Of a stretch of 64,000 bases of DNA, positions 24,410-34,238 are shown piece by piece. This stretch comes from AC-32 sp963788215. GTDB taxonomy: Bacteria; Actinomycetota; Thermoleophilia; Gaiellales; Gaiellaceae. The notes under the pieces are model-generated. The model saw only the letters and a list, made by a program, of their open reading frames with translations, was not told the DNA's origin and searched no databases. A program made the translations under genes and the position numbers. The stretch lies in the NCBI GenBank assembly GCA_963788215.1, contig CAWBFX010000010.1, positions 124,001-188,000 on the forward strand, given 5' to 3'. Every line of letters starts with the position of its first letter. The first letter of the stretch is position 1.

Positions 24410-25096
24410 ATGGGCACCGTGAAGATCCTGATCGTCGACGACGAGCGCGCGGTGCGCGAGTCTCTTCAGCGGGCCCTGGAGCTCGAGGGCTACGAGATCG
24501 AGCTGGCCGCCGACGGGCGTGAGGCCCTCGAGCGGCTGGGAGCGGACGGGCACGTCGACGCCGTCCTGCTCGACGTGCTGATGCCCGGCATGGACGGGCT
24601 GGAGGTCTGCCGGACGATTCGCCGCAACGGGAATCCCGTGCCGGTCCTGATGCTCACTGCGCGCACGCAGGTCGAGGACCGTGTCGAAGGCCTCGACGCC
24701 GGAGCGGACGACTACGTGACGAAGCCGTTCGCGCTCGAGGAGCTGCTCGCCCGGCTGCGCGCGCTCCTGCGCCGGACGGCCGACGGCTCCGGCGAGACGT
24801 TGAGCTTCGGCGACCTCGAGCTCGATCCGGGCACGCGCGAGGTCAGGCGCGGCGGCGAGCTGATCGAGCTGACGCGGACCGAGTTCTCTCTGCTCGAGCT
24901 GTTCATGCTGAATCCGCGCCAGGTGCTGACGCGGTCGGTCATCTTCGAGCGGGTCTGGGGGTACGACTTCGGCTACGGCTCGAATTCGCTCGACGTGTAC
25001 ATCGGGTACCTGCGGCGCAAGACCGAGGCGGGCGGAAAGCCGAGGCTGATCCAGACGGTTCGCGGCGTCGGCTACGCGCTGCGCGAGCCCTCATGA
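24410..25096 (+). CDS. OmpR/MprA-family response regulator
   Basis: The 228-residue protein has a receiver domain with the acidic pair Asp10-Asp11, phospho-acceptor Asp55 (VLLDVLMPG), the conserved Lys in VTKPFAL and the intervening Thr/Ala positions. A winged-helix DNA-binding domain follows (about 130-225, LTRTEFSLLELFMLNPRQVL and SLDVYIGYLRRKTE). ATG is preceded by CACGCACA rather than a clear ribosome site. The stop overlaps the kinase ATG (ATGA). It most likely binds the 11-bp direct repeats just upstream, which would make it autoregulated together with htrA. Confidence 0.93.
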   Translation: MGTVKILIVDDERAVRESLQRALELEGYEIELAADGREALERLGADGHVDAVLLDVLMPGMDGLEVCRTIRRNGNPVPVLMLTARTQVEDRVEGLDAGADDYVTKPFALEELLARLRALLRRTADGSGETLSFGDLELDPGTREVRRGGELIELTRTEFSLLELFMLNPRQVLTRSVIFERVWGYDFGYGSNSLDVYIGYLRRKTEAGGKPRLIQTVRGVGYALREPS

Positions 25097-26424
25097 GCTT
25101 CCGCACACGGCTGGCGCTCGTCGCCGCAGGCGCGGTGGCGCTTGCCGTTCTGGTCGCGTCGGTCGTCGTCTTCGTCGTCGTCCGCAACCAGCTGCGGGGA
25201 CAGATCGACAGCACGCTGCACGCGCGCGCCGAGCAGATCCGCAGCGGGCCGCCGTTGCACATCGAGGGCGGGTACCTGGACATTCCCGGCGGCCCGGTCG
25301 GCTCGGCGACCTTCGAGCAGGCCGTCACCTCCGACGGGCACGTGTATCCGACGCGCGGCGAGCGGGGATCCCTCCCAGTGGACCACGAGACCCTCGACGC
25401 GACGCGCGGGAGCGGCGAGGAGCACTACAGCGACGTCCACGTGAGGGCCGGCGACGTCCGCGTCCTGACGATCTCCGGCTCGGGGATCGCGCTTCAGATC
25501 GGGCGCAACCTCAGCGAGGTCAACCACACGCTGCACCGGATCACCATCTACCTGATGCTGATCGCGGCGGGCGGCATCCTCGTCGCCGTCGCGCTCGGGC
25601 TCGCGGTCGCGCGAACGGCCCTCGCGCCGGTCAGGCGCTTGACGGAGACCGCGGAGCACGTGACCGAGACCGGCGACCTCTCGGAGCGGATCGAGCCCGG
25701 CGGGCAGGACGAGCTCGGCCGGCTCGCCAGGAGCTTCAACACGATGCTCGCGGCGCTCGAGGAGTCGAGCCGGGCGCAGCGGCAGCTCGTCGCGGACGCG
25801 TCGCACGAGCTGCGCACGCCGCTGACGAGCCTGCGCACGAACATCGAGGTCCTGGCGACGGAGCGGACGCTTCCCCCGGGCGACCGCGAGAAGCTGCTCG
25901 GCGACGTGGTCGAGCAGCTCGGCGAGATGACCTCGCTGATCACGGAGCTGATCGAGCTCGCGCGGGCCGAGCAGCACCACGAGGAGCCGGAGGACGTTCG
26001 GCTCGACCTGCTCACCGAGGGCGCAGTCGAGCGCGCGCAGCGAAACCGGCCGAACGTCGCCTTCCGCACCGCCCTCGACGAGTCGTTCGTCCACGGCGTG
26101 CCCTCCACGATCGAGCGCGCCGTCGCCAACCTGCTCGACAACGCCGCCAAGTGGAGCCCGCCCGGCGGCGAGGTCGAGGTCGGCGTGCACGGAGGCGAGG
26201 TCACCGTGCGCGACCACGGCGCCGGGATCGCGGACGAGGACCTGCCGTACGTCTTCGACCGCTTCTACCGCGCATCGTCGGCCCGCGGGCTGCCTGGATC
26301 CGGGCTTGGCCTCGCGATCGTGAAGCAGGTCGCCGAGGCCCACGGCGGCACCGTCACCGCCGAGGCGGCGGACGGCGGCGGGACGCTGATGCGCCTGCGC
26401 CTCAACGGCGCAACCCGCCGCTGA
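25093..26424 (+). CDS. MprB-like sensor histidine kinase
   Basis: The 443-residue kinase has an N-terminal helix (about 6-31), an extracytoplasmic sensor of about 120 residues, a second helix (about 152-174), a HAMP domain, an H-box with His238 (ADASHELRTPLTS), the N-box NLLDNAAKWS, and the G boxes DHGAGI and GSGLGLAIVK. All catalytic motifs are intact. It is coupled to the response regulator gene by a four-base overlap. An envelope signal is likely, given the linked HtrA protease. Confidence 0.93.
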   Translation: MSFRTRLALVAAGAVALAVLVASVVVFVVVRNQLRGQIDSTLHARAEQIRSGPPLHIEGGYLDIPGGPVGSATFEQAVTSDGHVYPTRGERGSLPVDHETLDATRGSGEEHYSDVHVRAGDVRVLTISGSGIALQIGRNLSEVNHTLHRITIYLMLIAAGGILVAVALGLAVARTALAPVRRLTETAEHVTETGDLSERIEPGGQDELGRLARSFNTMLAALEESSRAQRQLVADASHELRTPLTSLRTNIEVLATERTLPPGDREKLLGDVVEQLGEMTSLITELIELARAEQHHEEPEDVRLDLLTEGAVERAQRNRPNVAFRTALDESFVHGVPSTIERAVANLLDNAAKWSPPGGEVEVGVHGGEVTVRDHGAGIADEDLPYVFDRFYRASSARGLPGSGLGLAIVKQVAEAHGGTVTAEAADGGGTLMRLRLNGATRR

Positions 26425-26460
26425 GCGGCGCTTTCCGGAGCGCTCACTAGAGTCGGAGCG

Positions 26461-27744
26461 GTGATCGCGCGGGCCTTCCGGCGCATCTACTTGCCGCCGC
26501 TGCCTCGACGTGTCTGGCTGCTCGAGGGAGCGGGCCTCCTGAGCGCGATGGGGAACGGCTTCGTCCTGCCCTTCCTCGTCATCTACCTGCACGAGGTGCG
26601 CGGGTTCTCGCTGCCTGCGGCCGGAGGAGTCGTCTCGGTGATCGGCGCCGCCAGCGTGGTCGTCTCTCCCGTGAGCGGCTGGCTGGTCGACCGGTACGAC
26701 CCGCGCGTGCTCACGGCCACGGCGGTTCTGCTGGCGGCCGTGGCGACCGGTTCGCTCGCGTTCATCACGACGCTGTCGCAGGCGCTCGTGCTCGCGGCTG
26801 CGCTCGGCGTGGCGCACGGCCTCTTTCGTCCGAGCGAGCGCACGCTGATGTCCGCGATCGTCCCGCCGGAGTCGCGGCACCAGCTCTTCGCGCTCCAGGG
26901 CGCGATGGGGAACCTCGGGATCGGGATCGGCGCGGTCTGCGGAGGTCTCGTCGTCTCGACGACCCATCCGGACAGCTTCACCCTCGTGTTCCTCGCCGAC
27001 GCGGCCACGTTTCTCCCCTACGTTCCGGTTCTCACCTTGCTGCCGCGCATCCAGCACGCCGCAGGCACCACCGTGCGGCGCGGCTACTCCCAGGTCTTCC
27101 GGGCGCGCGCGTTCGTCGCCCTCGTCGCGATCGACACGCTGCTCGTCCTCGCCGGCGACTCACAGTTCTCGTCGATGCTGCCGGTCTTCGCGAAGGAGCA
27201 CGCAGGCGTGAGCGAGCACCTGATCGGGCTGCTCTTCCTCGTCAACACCGCCTCGATCGTCGCGCTGCAGCTTCCGCTTGCGCGGCTGATGGAAGGCCGC
27301 CGGCGGATGCCGGGGCTGGCGACGATGTGCGTGCTCTGGGCGGGCGTCTGGCTGCTCGTCCTCGCCTCCGGCCGGACCTCGACGGTGACGCTCGCCGCGG
27401 TCGGGCTGCTGACGGCCGCCGGGGTGTTCGCGATCGGCGAGTGCCTCGACGGCGCGATCGACCGGCCGCTGGTAGCCGATCTCGCGCCGGAGGATCTCCG
27501 CGGCCGCTACTTCGCCGTCCACTCGAGCTCGAGCCAGCTCGGCTTCACGCTCGGCCCGGTCCTCGGTGGGATCCTGCTCGCGACCTCGCCCCAGGCGCTG
27601 TGGATTCCGGCGGCCGTGGTCTGCGGAGGCTGCGCGTTCGCGGCGCTCGCGCTCGAGCCGCACCTGCCCAAAGCTGCGAGCCGAACTCCGCACGCGGCCC
27701 CGCCTCCCACGCCGGTGGGGCCTGCGGAGCAGATCGCTTCTTAG
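26461..27744 (+). CDS. MFS transporter
   Basis: The 427-residue protein has about twelve transmembrane helices. The MFS motif A is seen after helix 2 (GWLVDRYDPRVLT), with further typical segments (RPSERTLMSAIVPPESR; LGFTLGPVLGGILLA). A Pro/Ala-rich tail ends it. It follows the kinase gene by 36 bases and is probably in the same transcript. Substrate is unknown; drug or metabolite efflux is the commonest role for this drug/H+ antiporter-like pattern. Its stop codon overlaps the first 11-bp repeat in front of the next gene. Confidence 0.85.
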   Translation: MIARAFRRIYLPPLPRRVWLLEGAGLLSAMGNGFVLPFLVIYLHEVRGFSLPAAGGVVSVIGAASVVVSPVSGWLVDRYDPRVLTATAVLLAAVATGSLAFITTLSQALVLAAALGVAHGLFRPSERTLMSAIVPPESRHQLFALQGAMGNLGIGIGAVCGGLVVSTTHPDSFTLVFLADAATFLPYVPVLTLLPRIQHAAGTTVRRGYSQVFRARAFVALVAIDTLLVLAGDSQFSSMLPVFAKEHAGVSEHLIGLLFLVNTASIVALQLPLARLMEGRRRMPGLATMCVLWAGVWLLVLASGRTSTVTLAAVGLLTAAGVFAIGECLDGAIDRPLVADLAPEDLRGRYFAVHSSSSQLGFTLGPVLGGILLATSPQALWIPAAVVCGGCAFAALALEPHLPKAASRTPHAAPPPTPVGPAEQIAS

Positions 27745-27778
27745 GGAAACCTTAGGACGCTCTCAGGCCGATCTCAGC
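27739..27778 (+). promoter_or_regulatory. Four 11-bp direct repeats (TCTYAGS-N4) upstream of the His-rich protein gene
   Basis: The coding strand reads TCTTAGG-N4-CCTTAGG-N4-TCTCAGG-N4-TCTCAGC at 27739, 27750, 27761 and 27772, an exact 11-base period. It matches the array between htrA and the two-component genes in unit, spacing, copy number and orientation relative to the target gene. It ends 43 bases before the ATG. Confidence 0.78.
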
Positions 27779-27821
27779 CGCGGATGGTCTCCTGAGCCTC
27801 ATCAACGTCGAGAGGAGCCCC

Positions 27822-28526
27822 ATGCAGTGGCCACACAAGCGCAAGGTCGTCGCCGGTGCCGCCGCCGCGCTCGCCGTCGGAGGCGCGGGAGCCGGGATCG
27901 CCGCCACGAAGCTGGCGAGATCGCCGAGCGGCGAGAGCCAGGCGGTGATCTCCGACGCCGCCAAGCAGCTCGGCGTGCAGCCGGAGGCCCTTTCGAGCGC
28001 GCTCAAGAAAGCACTCGAGGACCGCATCGACGCGGCAGTCGCCGCCGGCCGCCTGACGAAGGCGCAGGGCAGCGAGCTCAAGCAGCGGATCGAGTCGAAC
28101 GACTTCCCCCTGGTCGCGCCGCGCTTCGGCCACGACGGCTTCGACCGTCACGGCTTCGGCCATCGCGGGTTCGGCCACCACGGGCTCCCGGGCCTCGACG
28201 CCGCCGCGAGCTACCTCGGCCTGAGCGAGGACGCCCTTCATTCGCGACTCGAGTCGGGCAAGACGCTCGCCCAGGTCGCCAAAGACCAAGGGAAGTCCGT
28301 CGACGGGCTGGTGGCCGCGCTCAAGGCAGATCTCAAGCAGCACCTCGACGAGGCCGTCTCCGACGGAAGGCTGACGAAGGCGCAGGCCGACCGGATCCTG
28401 GCGAACGCCGACAGCCGGCTGAAGGCTCTCGTCAACGGAAAGTTCCCGGGACCGCCCGGCGGGCCGGGTCGCTTCGGCCGCGGGCCCTCTCCCGAAGGTG
28501 CCGGCTTCGGAGGCCCCGACCTGTGA
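27822..28526 (+). CDS. Exported His/Gly-rich protein with paired helical repeats, unknown function
   Basis: The 234-residue protein has a twin-basic hydrophobic leader (KRKVVAGAAAALAVGGAGAGIAA). Two related helical halves follow, each with an LGV/LGLS...AL element and an AAGRLTKAQGSELKQRI or SDGRLTKAQADRILANAD element. Between them lies a His-rich stretch (GHDGFDRHGFGHRGFGHHG) that could bind metal. The tail is Gly/Pro-rich. Similar proteins are common in actinobacteria near two-component systems, but I know no function. The upstream repeat array ties it to the mprAB/htrA stress module, perhaps as a periplasmic chaperone or signal modulator. Confidence 0.7.
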   Translation: MQWPHKRKVVAGAAAALAVGGAGAGIAATKLARSPSGESQAVISDAAKQLGVQPEALSSALKKALEDRIDAAVAAGRLTKAQGSELKQRIESNDFPLVAPRFGHDGFDRHGFGHRGFGHHGLPGLDAAASYLGLSEDALHSRLESGKTLAQVAKDQGKSVDGLVAALKADLKQHLDEAVSDGRLTKAQADRILANADSRLKALVNGKFPGPPGGPGRFGRGPSPEGAGFGGPDL

Positions 28527-28601
28527 CCGAGGGCCCTCCAGGATCGCCGCGGGTCGCGCCTGCCCAGCCGACTCCCCGGCGGACGGCGGTACGCTGACGA
28601 T

Positions 28602-29555
<954 letters not shown>

Positions 29556-30419
29556 GTGACGGCAGTCGCGCTCGCGTGCGCGTCGGCCGCGCTGTTCGGC
29601 GCGATGTCGGTCGCGGTCCGGTTCGGCGTCCGCCGCTCGCAGGACGCGGAGCTCGGCTCGCTCGCGATGACGTCCAGCGCTTTCGTCCTGACCGCGATCG
29701 TCGGCCTTGCAACGACGCGTGAGCTCGACCTGTCGGAGATCTGGCCGTTTCTGATCGCGGGGCTGCTCGCGCCCGGCCTCTCGCAGGTCTTCTTCGTGCG
29801 GGCCGTGCGGGAGGTCGGCGCGGCTCGCTCCTCGGTGCTCATGGGCACCGCGCCGCTCGTCGCCGTCGCGATCGCTCTGGTCTTCCTGCACGAGCCGGCC
29901 CGGGCGCCGCTCCTGATCGGCGCCGGCCTGATCGTCGGCGGCGGAATCGCCCTGGCGCGGGAGCGCGTCCGACCCGCGGACTTCCGGCGGGTCGGCGTGC
30001 TGCTCGCGGTGATCACGACGGTTCTGTTCGCGATCCGGGACAACGTCCTGCGCTCCTTCACCAAGGACACGCATGTCCACGCCCTCGTCGCAGCGCCGAT
30101 CTCGTTGCTGGCGGGGACCGCCGCGATCTCGATCTACCTCGTGCTGACGCGCGGCTCTGCCTGGTCGCGGGGCTACGGGCGGCAGGTCGTTCCGTTTCTG
30201 CCCGCGGCCGTGCTCTTCGGCGTCTCGTACCTGGCGCTCTTCGGCGCCTACTACCGCGCAGGCGTCGGCGTCGTGAACCCCCTTGTGGCCACCGAGTCGC
30301 TCTGGGGAGTCGGGTTCGCGCTGCTGCTCCTGAGGCGAAGCGAGCTGATCGGACGCTGGCTCCTGCTCGGCGCCGGGCTGGTCGTGGCCGGCGGCGTGCT
30401 CATAGGCGTGTCGCGATAA
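29556..30419 (+). CDS. EamA/DMT-superfamily transporter
   Basis: The 287-residue protein has about ten transmembrane helices in two EamA halves (ASAALFGAMSVAVRFGV...; LAVITTVLFAIRDNVLRSF...). The GTG start directly abuts the stop of the xdhC-like gene. Substrate is unknown; the superfamily exports or imports small metabolites such as amino acids and nucleotide sugars. The aminotransferase gene follows seven bases later. Confidence 0.85.
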   Translation: MTAVALACASAALFGAMSVAVRFGVRRSQDAELGSLAMTSSAFVLTAIVGLATTRELDLSEIWPFLIAGLLAPGLSQVFFVRAVREVGAARSSVLMGTAPLVAVAIALVFLHEPARAPLLIGAGLIVGGGIALARERVRPADFRRVGVLLAVITTVLFAIRDNVLRSFTKDTHVHALVAAPISLLAGTAAISIYLVLTRGSAWSRGYGRQVVPFLPAAVLFGVSYLALFGAYYRAGVGVVNPLVATESLWGVGFALLLLRRSELIGRWLLLGAGLVVAGGVLIGVSR

Positions 30420-30426
30420 TCCAGCC

Positions 30427-31830
30427 GTGGGGTGGCTCACGGAGCTGGTGGAGGAACGCGGCGCCGAGGCGCTCGACCTCCACGCGCAGACGATCAACCC
30501 GCAGTTCGTCCGGCTGCTGCGCACGATCGGCTTCGACCGCCGCTGGGCGCGCGCCGAGGGCGCCTACCTCTGGGACTCGGACGGCAACCGCTACCTGGAC
30601 GTGCTCGGCGGCTTCGGGATGTTCAACGTGGGCCGGAACAACCCGCGCGTCCGCGAGGCGCTGGTGGAGGCGCTCGAGCTTCAGCGCCCGGGCTCGGTGC
30701 AGCTCGGCGTCGATTCGCTCCCTTCCCTGCTGGCCGAGGAGCTCCTGCGCCGTGCACCCGCCTCGCTCGGCAAGGTGATCTTCACGAGCTCGGGCGCGGA
30801 GTCGGTCGAGGCCGCGATCAAGCTCGGCCGCGCCGCGACCGGCCGCCCGCGCGTGGTCTCGGCGGAGCACGGCTTCCACGGGCTCACGCTCGGCGCGCTC
30901 TCCGCGACGGCCACGCCTGAGTTCCGCGACCGGTTCGGCCCGCTGCTGCCGGGTTTCGCGCAGGTGGCGATCGGCGACCTCGAGGCGCTCGAGCGCGAGC
31001 TCGCCTCGGAGGACGTGGCGCTCTTCATCGTTGAGCCCGTTCAGGGGAAGGGCGTGAACCTGCCGCCGGACGGTTACCTCGAGGGCGCCCAGGAGCTCTG
31101 CCGCCGCTACGGGACGCTCTTCTGCGCCGACGAGGTGCAGACGGGCTTCGGGCGCACCGGTCGCCTGCTGGCGCTCGAGCACTGGGGGCTTCAGCCCGAC
31201 CTGGTCACCGTCGCGAAGTCGCTGTCGGGCGGCTACGTGCCGGTCGGGGCGCTGCTGATGTCGGACGCCGTCTACGAGGGCGTCTTCGACTCGCTGCCGA
31301 ACGCGGTCAGCCACGGCTCGACCTTCGCGCCGAACGACCTCGCGATGGTCGCCGGGCTCGCGACGCTGCGCGAGCTCGACGAGCAGGGTCTCGTCGAGCG
31401 CTCGGCCCGGCTCGGCGAGCTGCTGCTGGAGCGCACGCGGCCGTTGGTCGAGCGCTACGACGTGGTCGCGGATGTGCGCGGCCTCGGGCTGATGTGGGCG
31501 ATCGAGTTCCAGGAGCCGCCGGGCGGGTCGCGCACGTGGAAGCTGCTCGAGCGGATTCAGCCGGGTCTGTTCGCGCAGCTCGTGATCGTGCCGCTTTTCC
31601 GCGAGCACCGGATCCTGAGCCAGGTCGCGGGCCACGGGATGAACGTTCTCAAGGCGATCCCGCCGCTGGTCGTCACCGGGGAGGACGTCGACTGGTTCGC
31701 GAACGCGCTCGACGAGACCATCGCCCGCGCCGAGAAGATGCCGCGCGCGCTCGTCCGCTTCGCCCTCGGCGCCGCCCGCGCAGGCCGCGCGCCGAAGAGC
31801 AAGCTCGCGCGCGAAAGGGCTACCGCCTAG
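30427..31830 (+). CDS. Class III pyridoxal-phosphate aminotransferase
   Basis: The 467-residue enzyme has the class III hallmarks: FTSSGAESVEAAIKLGRAA near the phosphate site, HGFHGLTLGALSAT, FCADEVQTGFGRTG with cofactor Asp235, and the Schiff-base Lys264 in TVAKSLSGGYVPVGA. The general form resembles ornithine/acetylornithine or putrescine aminotransferases, but the C-terminal 60 residues (QLVIVPLFREHRILSQVAGHG and after) are not those of argD, and no arginine genes are near. The amino donor is undetermined. Its last codons overlap the convergent small gene by four bases. Confidence 0.88.
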   Translation: MGWLTELVEERGAEALDLHAQTINPQFVRLLRTIGFDRRWARAEGAYLWDSDGNRYLDVLGGFGMFNVGRNNPRVREALVEALELQRPGSVQLGVDSLPSLLAEELLRRAPASLGKVIFTSSGAESVEAAIKLGRAATGRPRVVSAEHGFHGLTLGALSATATPEFRDRFGPLLPGFAQVAIGDLEALERELASEDVALFIVEPVQGKGVNLPPDGYLEGAQELCRRYGTLFCADEVQTGFGRTGRLLALEHWGLQPDLVTVAKSLSGGYVPVGALLMSDAVYEGVFDSLPNAVSHGSTFAPNDLAMVAGLATLRELDEQGLVERSARLGELLLERTRPLVERYDVVADVRGLGLMWAIEFQEPPGGSRTWKLLERIQPGLFAQLVIVPLFREHRILSQVAGHGMNVLKAIPPLVVTGEDVDWFANALDETIARAEKMPRALVRFALGAARAGRAPKSKLARERATA

Positions 31831-32183
31831 AGCTCGGAGACTTCGGCGTGGCGGTCGGCGATGCAGCTGCGGGCCCAGGAGTCCGCGGCCTCGACCAGGC
31901 GGCCGCAGAGGACGTCCAGCTCACGTTCGTCGTCGGGCAGCTGATCGGGCCCGAGCTCGATCCGGACCTGGTTCAGCGACGCCTCGACTCCGGCTCCGAT
32001 CTCGTGCCGCTCTTCGGCGACGATCGAGACCTCGCCGACCTTCGGCAGCAGCGCCGCCGCGAGGTCGTCGATCTCGGCCGCGGTCGCGCCGCGTCCCGCG
32101 AAGACGCCGAAGTTGACGCGCACCTCGACGCCCGGCGGCTCGACGTCGCGGACGCAGAAAGCGAGTTCGGGTTCGCCCACCAT
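31827..32183 (-). CDS. Conserved hypothetical protein, 118 residues
   Basis: I do not recognise a family. The acidic protein begins MVGEPELAFCVRDVEPPGVEVRVNFG and reads like a small soluble alpha/beta domain, with no membrane segment. The start is taken at ATG 32183; TTG 32189 and GTG 32180 are possible. TATACG lies about 20 bases upstream and could be a -10 of a nearly leaderless transcript. It lies just before the ABC exporter genes in opposite order, so no operon partner is evident. Confidence 0.55.
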   Translation of the reverse strand: MVGEPELAFCVRDVEPPGVEVRVNFGVFAGRGATAAEIDDLAAALLPKVGEVSIVAEERHEIGAGVEASLNQVRIELGPDQLPDDERELDVLCGRLVEAADSWARSCIADRHAEVSEL

Positions 32184-32214
32184 TTGCAATTCGTATAACC
32201 GGTGGGCCTGGGAC

Positions 32215-32973
32215 CTAACCTTCGGTCGGCTCCCAGCGGAACGAGCGGACCGCCACGAGCAAGCCGCCGATTCCCCAGGCCAGTAGCACAGCCACGTTCG
32301 TCCCCTGCGACCAGATCTCGTGGCCGTGCAGCATGACGTTGCGGATGAGCCGCAGGAAGTACGTCAGCGGCAGGACGGCGGCGATCGCCCGCAGGAACGC
32401 CGGGTAGGAATGCGGCGAGAAGAACGCCCCGCAGATGAACGCCATCGGCAGGTAGATCGCGTTCACGACCGCGGAGGCGCCCTCGGCGCTCTTGATCACC
32501 GCGGTCAGACCGATCCCGAGCCCGCAGAACGCGACCGCGCCGAGGATCAGGGCGAGCGCGAGCGACAGCGGCCGGCCCGGGAAGCCGATCGAGAAGAAGA
32601 GCCGGCCGAGCACAAGTAGGCCGACCACCTCCAAGGCGAAGGCCGCGAGGAACGCGCTCAGGAGCGAGACCAGGTAGACGGGCGCCGGGAGCGGAGTCGC
32701 TCGGAGCCGCTTCAGGATGCCGGCCTCGCGCCTGATCACGACCACGATCGCGAGGCCGGCGAAGGCGATCGAGATCGCGCCGTAGCCGATCATCCCCGCT
32801 TGGAGGAACGGGGCCGAGCGCACATTGCCCTCGCTCTTGATCCGGTCGTTGCCGTACACCGAGGCGAGCAGCAGGAAGAAGATCATCGGCAGCAGGAACG
32901 TGAAGAACGCGAGCTCCCGGCTGCGCACGTAGAGCAGCAGCTCGCCCTTGAGCTCGTGCCGGAAGAGCCTCAT
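32215..32973 (-). CDS. ABC-2 type exporter permease
   Basis: The true start is ATG 32973, overlapping the ATPase stop (ATGA); longer open frame upstream is antisense noise inside the ATPase gene. The 252-residue protein has six transmembrane helices with the ABC-2 pattern (FFTFLLPMIFFLLLASVYG; VVVIRREAGILKRLRATPLP amphipathic loop; YLPMAFICGAFFSPHSYPAFLRAIA). It pairs with the ATP-binding subunit to export a drug, lipid or glycan. Confidence 0.88.
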   Translation of the reverse strand: MRLFRHELKGELLLYVRSRELAFFTFLLPMIFFLLLASVYGNDRIKSEGNVRSAPFLQAGMIGYGAISIAFAGLAIVVVIRREAGILKRLRATPLPAPVYLVSLLSAFLAAFALEVVGLLVLGRLFFSIGFPGRPLSLALALILGAVAFCGLGIGLTAVIKSAEGASAVVNAIYLPMAFICGAFFSPHSYPAFLRAIAAVLPLTYFLRLIRNVMLHGHEIWSQGTNVAVLLAWGIGGLLVAVRSFRWEPTEG

Positions 32974-33824
32974 TCGGCCTGCTCCTCCGTCAGCGACAGG
33001 TAGACGTCCTCCAGGCTCGGCCGGCGGACGACGAGGCCTTCGAGCTCGCGGTTTTCGGCGATCGCCTTCGCCGTCAGCTCGTGGAGGACTCGCGTCGGCT
33101 CGTCGGTCTCGAGCACGACCTCGCGCCCGTTGTCGCGGTAGCGGATCTCGGTCGCGGGCGCGGAGCCGATCAGCTGCGACGGCGGGCCGATGGCGACGAT
33201 CTCGCCGCTCCGGAGGACGCCGACGCGGTCGGCGAGGCGCTCGGCCTCGTCGAGATAGTGCGTCGTCAGCACGATCGTCTTGCCCAGGCCGCGCAGGGAC
33301 CTGAGCGTGTCCCAGGCCTGGCGGCGGGCGTGTGGGTCGAAGCCGGTGGTCGGCTCGTCGAGGAAGATCAACTCGGGGTCGCCGACGAGCGCGATGCCGA
33401 GGTCCAGGCGGCGCCGCTGCCCACCCGAGAGCCGGCGCACGCGGTCGTCGCGCTTCTCCTTCAGGCCCACGAGCTCGACGACCTCGTCCACGGGCCGCGG
33501 ACGCTCGTAGTAGCCGGCGAAGAGGCTCAGCATCTCGGCGACCGTGAGCGTCTCGTACATCGCGGAGCTCTGGAGGACGACGCCGATGCGCTCGCGCCAC
33601 TCGCCGCCCGCCTCGGCGGGATCGACGCCCAGCACCTCGACGCGGCCGGCGTCGCGGCGGCGGTAGCCCTCGAGGATCTCGACCGTCGTCGTCTTGCCGG
33701 CGCCGTTCGGGCCGAGCAGGCCGAAGACCTCGCCGCGCCGGACGTCGAAGTCGATCCCGCGGACAGCCTCGAGCCCGCCGTAGGCCTTGCGCAGGCCGCT
33801 GACGTTGATTGCGAGCTCGCTCAC
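32970..33824 (-). CDS. ABC transporter ATP-binding protein (DrrA/NodI-like)
   Basis: All nucleotide-binding motifs are intact in the 284 residues: Walker A GPNGAGKTTT, signature LSGGQRRR, Walker B LIFLDEPTTGFDP and the H-loop LTTHYLDEAE. A C-terminal extension of about 70 residues is typical of DrrA/NodI-type ABC-2 ATPases. The GTG start overlaps the sixA-like stop, and its stop overlaps the permease ATG, so the three genes form one transcript. Confidence 0.92.
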   Translation of the reverse strand: MSELAINVSGLRKAYGGLEAVRGIDFDVRRGEVFGLLGPNGAGKTTTVEILEGYRRRDAGRVEVLGVDPAEAGGEWRERIGVVLQSSAMYETLTVAEMLSLFAGYYERPRPVDEVVELVGLKEKRDDRVRRLSGGQRRRLDLGIALVGDPELIFLDEPTTGFDPHARRQAWDTLRSLRGLGKTIVLTTHYLDEAERLADRVGVLRSGEIVAIGPPSQLIGSAPATEIRYRDNGREVVLETDEPTRVLHELTAKAIAENRELEGLVVRRPSLEDVYLSLTEEQAE

Positions 33825-34216
33825 GACAACTCGAACGCGAGCATCGCCGCAGGGGCGAAAGACGGCTCCTCGCCGCCGGTCAGCGCGGCCGCGATCCGTC
33901 CGCAGTCCGGCTGGTGGCCGACGACGACGACGGTCTCGCCGCGGCCGACGGCTGCAGCCTTCACGTCATCTGCGGTGGCGCCGGGAGCGAGGCGCTCGTC
34001 CGGCTCGGGCTCGATTCCCGCGGGTCGCGCGAGCTCGGCACCCGTCTGGCGCGCCCGCAGGAGCGGGCTCGTCAGGACCGCGTCGGGCCGGACGCCGTCG
34101 GCTGCCAGACGCTCGCCGAGCTTCCGGGCCGCGCGGCGGCCGTCGGCGGTCAGGGGCCTCAGCTCGTCCGGCTCTCCGTCCGCAGCCTCGGCATGGCGAA
34201 CGAGGTAGAGCTGCAC
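33821..34216 (-). CDS. sixA: SixA-type phosphohistidine phosphatase
   Basis: The 131-residue histidine-phosphatase-fold protein begins QLYLVRHAEA, the RHG catalytic motif, and carries the second catalytic His in VVVVGHQPDCGRIA. SixA proteins remove phosphate from phosphohistidine in HPt domains or the nitrogen-PTS. GTG 34216 is chosen because family members start just before QLYLVRHA; ATG 34240 would add eight residues and overlap the divergent PhzF start. It is coupled to the ABC exporter genes by a GTGA overlap, an arrangement I cannot explain functionally. Confidence 0.85.
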   Translation of the reverse strand: MQLYLVRHAEAADGEPDELRPLTADGRRAARKLGERLAADGVRPDAVLTSPLLRARQTGAELARPAGIEPEPDERLAPGATADDVKAAAVGRGETVVVVGHQPDCGRIAAALTGGEEPSFAPAAMLAFELS

Positions 34217-34238
34217 GGATGGGAGAATAGTCACCGTC

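Noticed and set aside
25072..27057. A 661-residue minus-strand open frame opposite the kinase and MFS genes
   Set aside because: Its composition is Arg/Asp/Glu/His-rich with no domain, and it is the mirror of two well-supported plus-strand genes in G+C-rich DNA.
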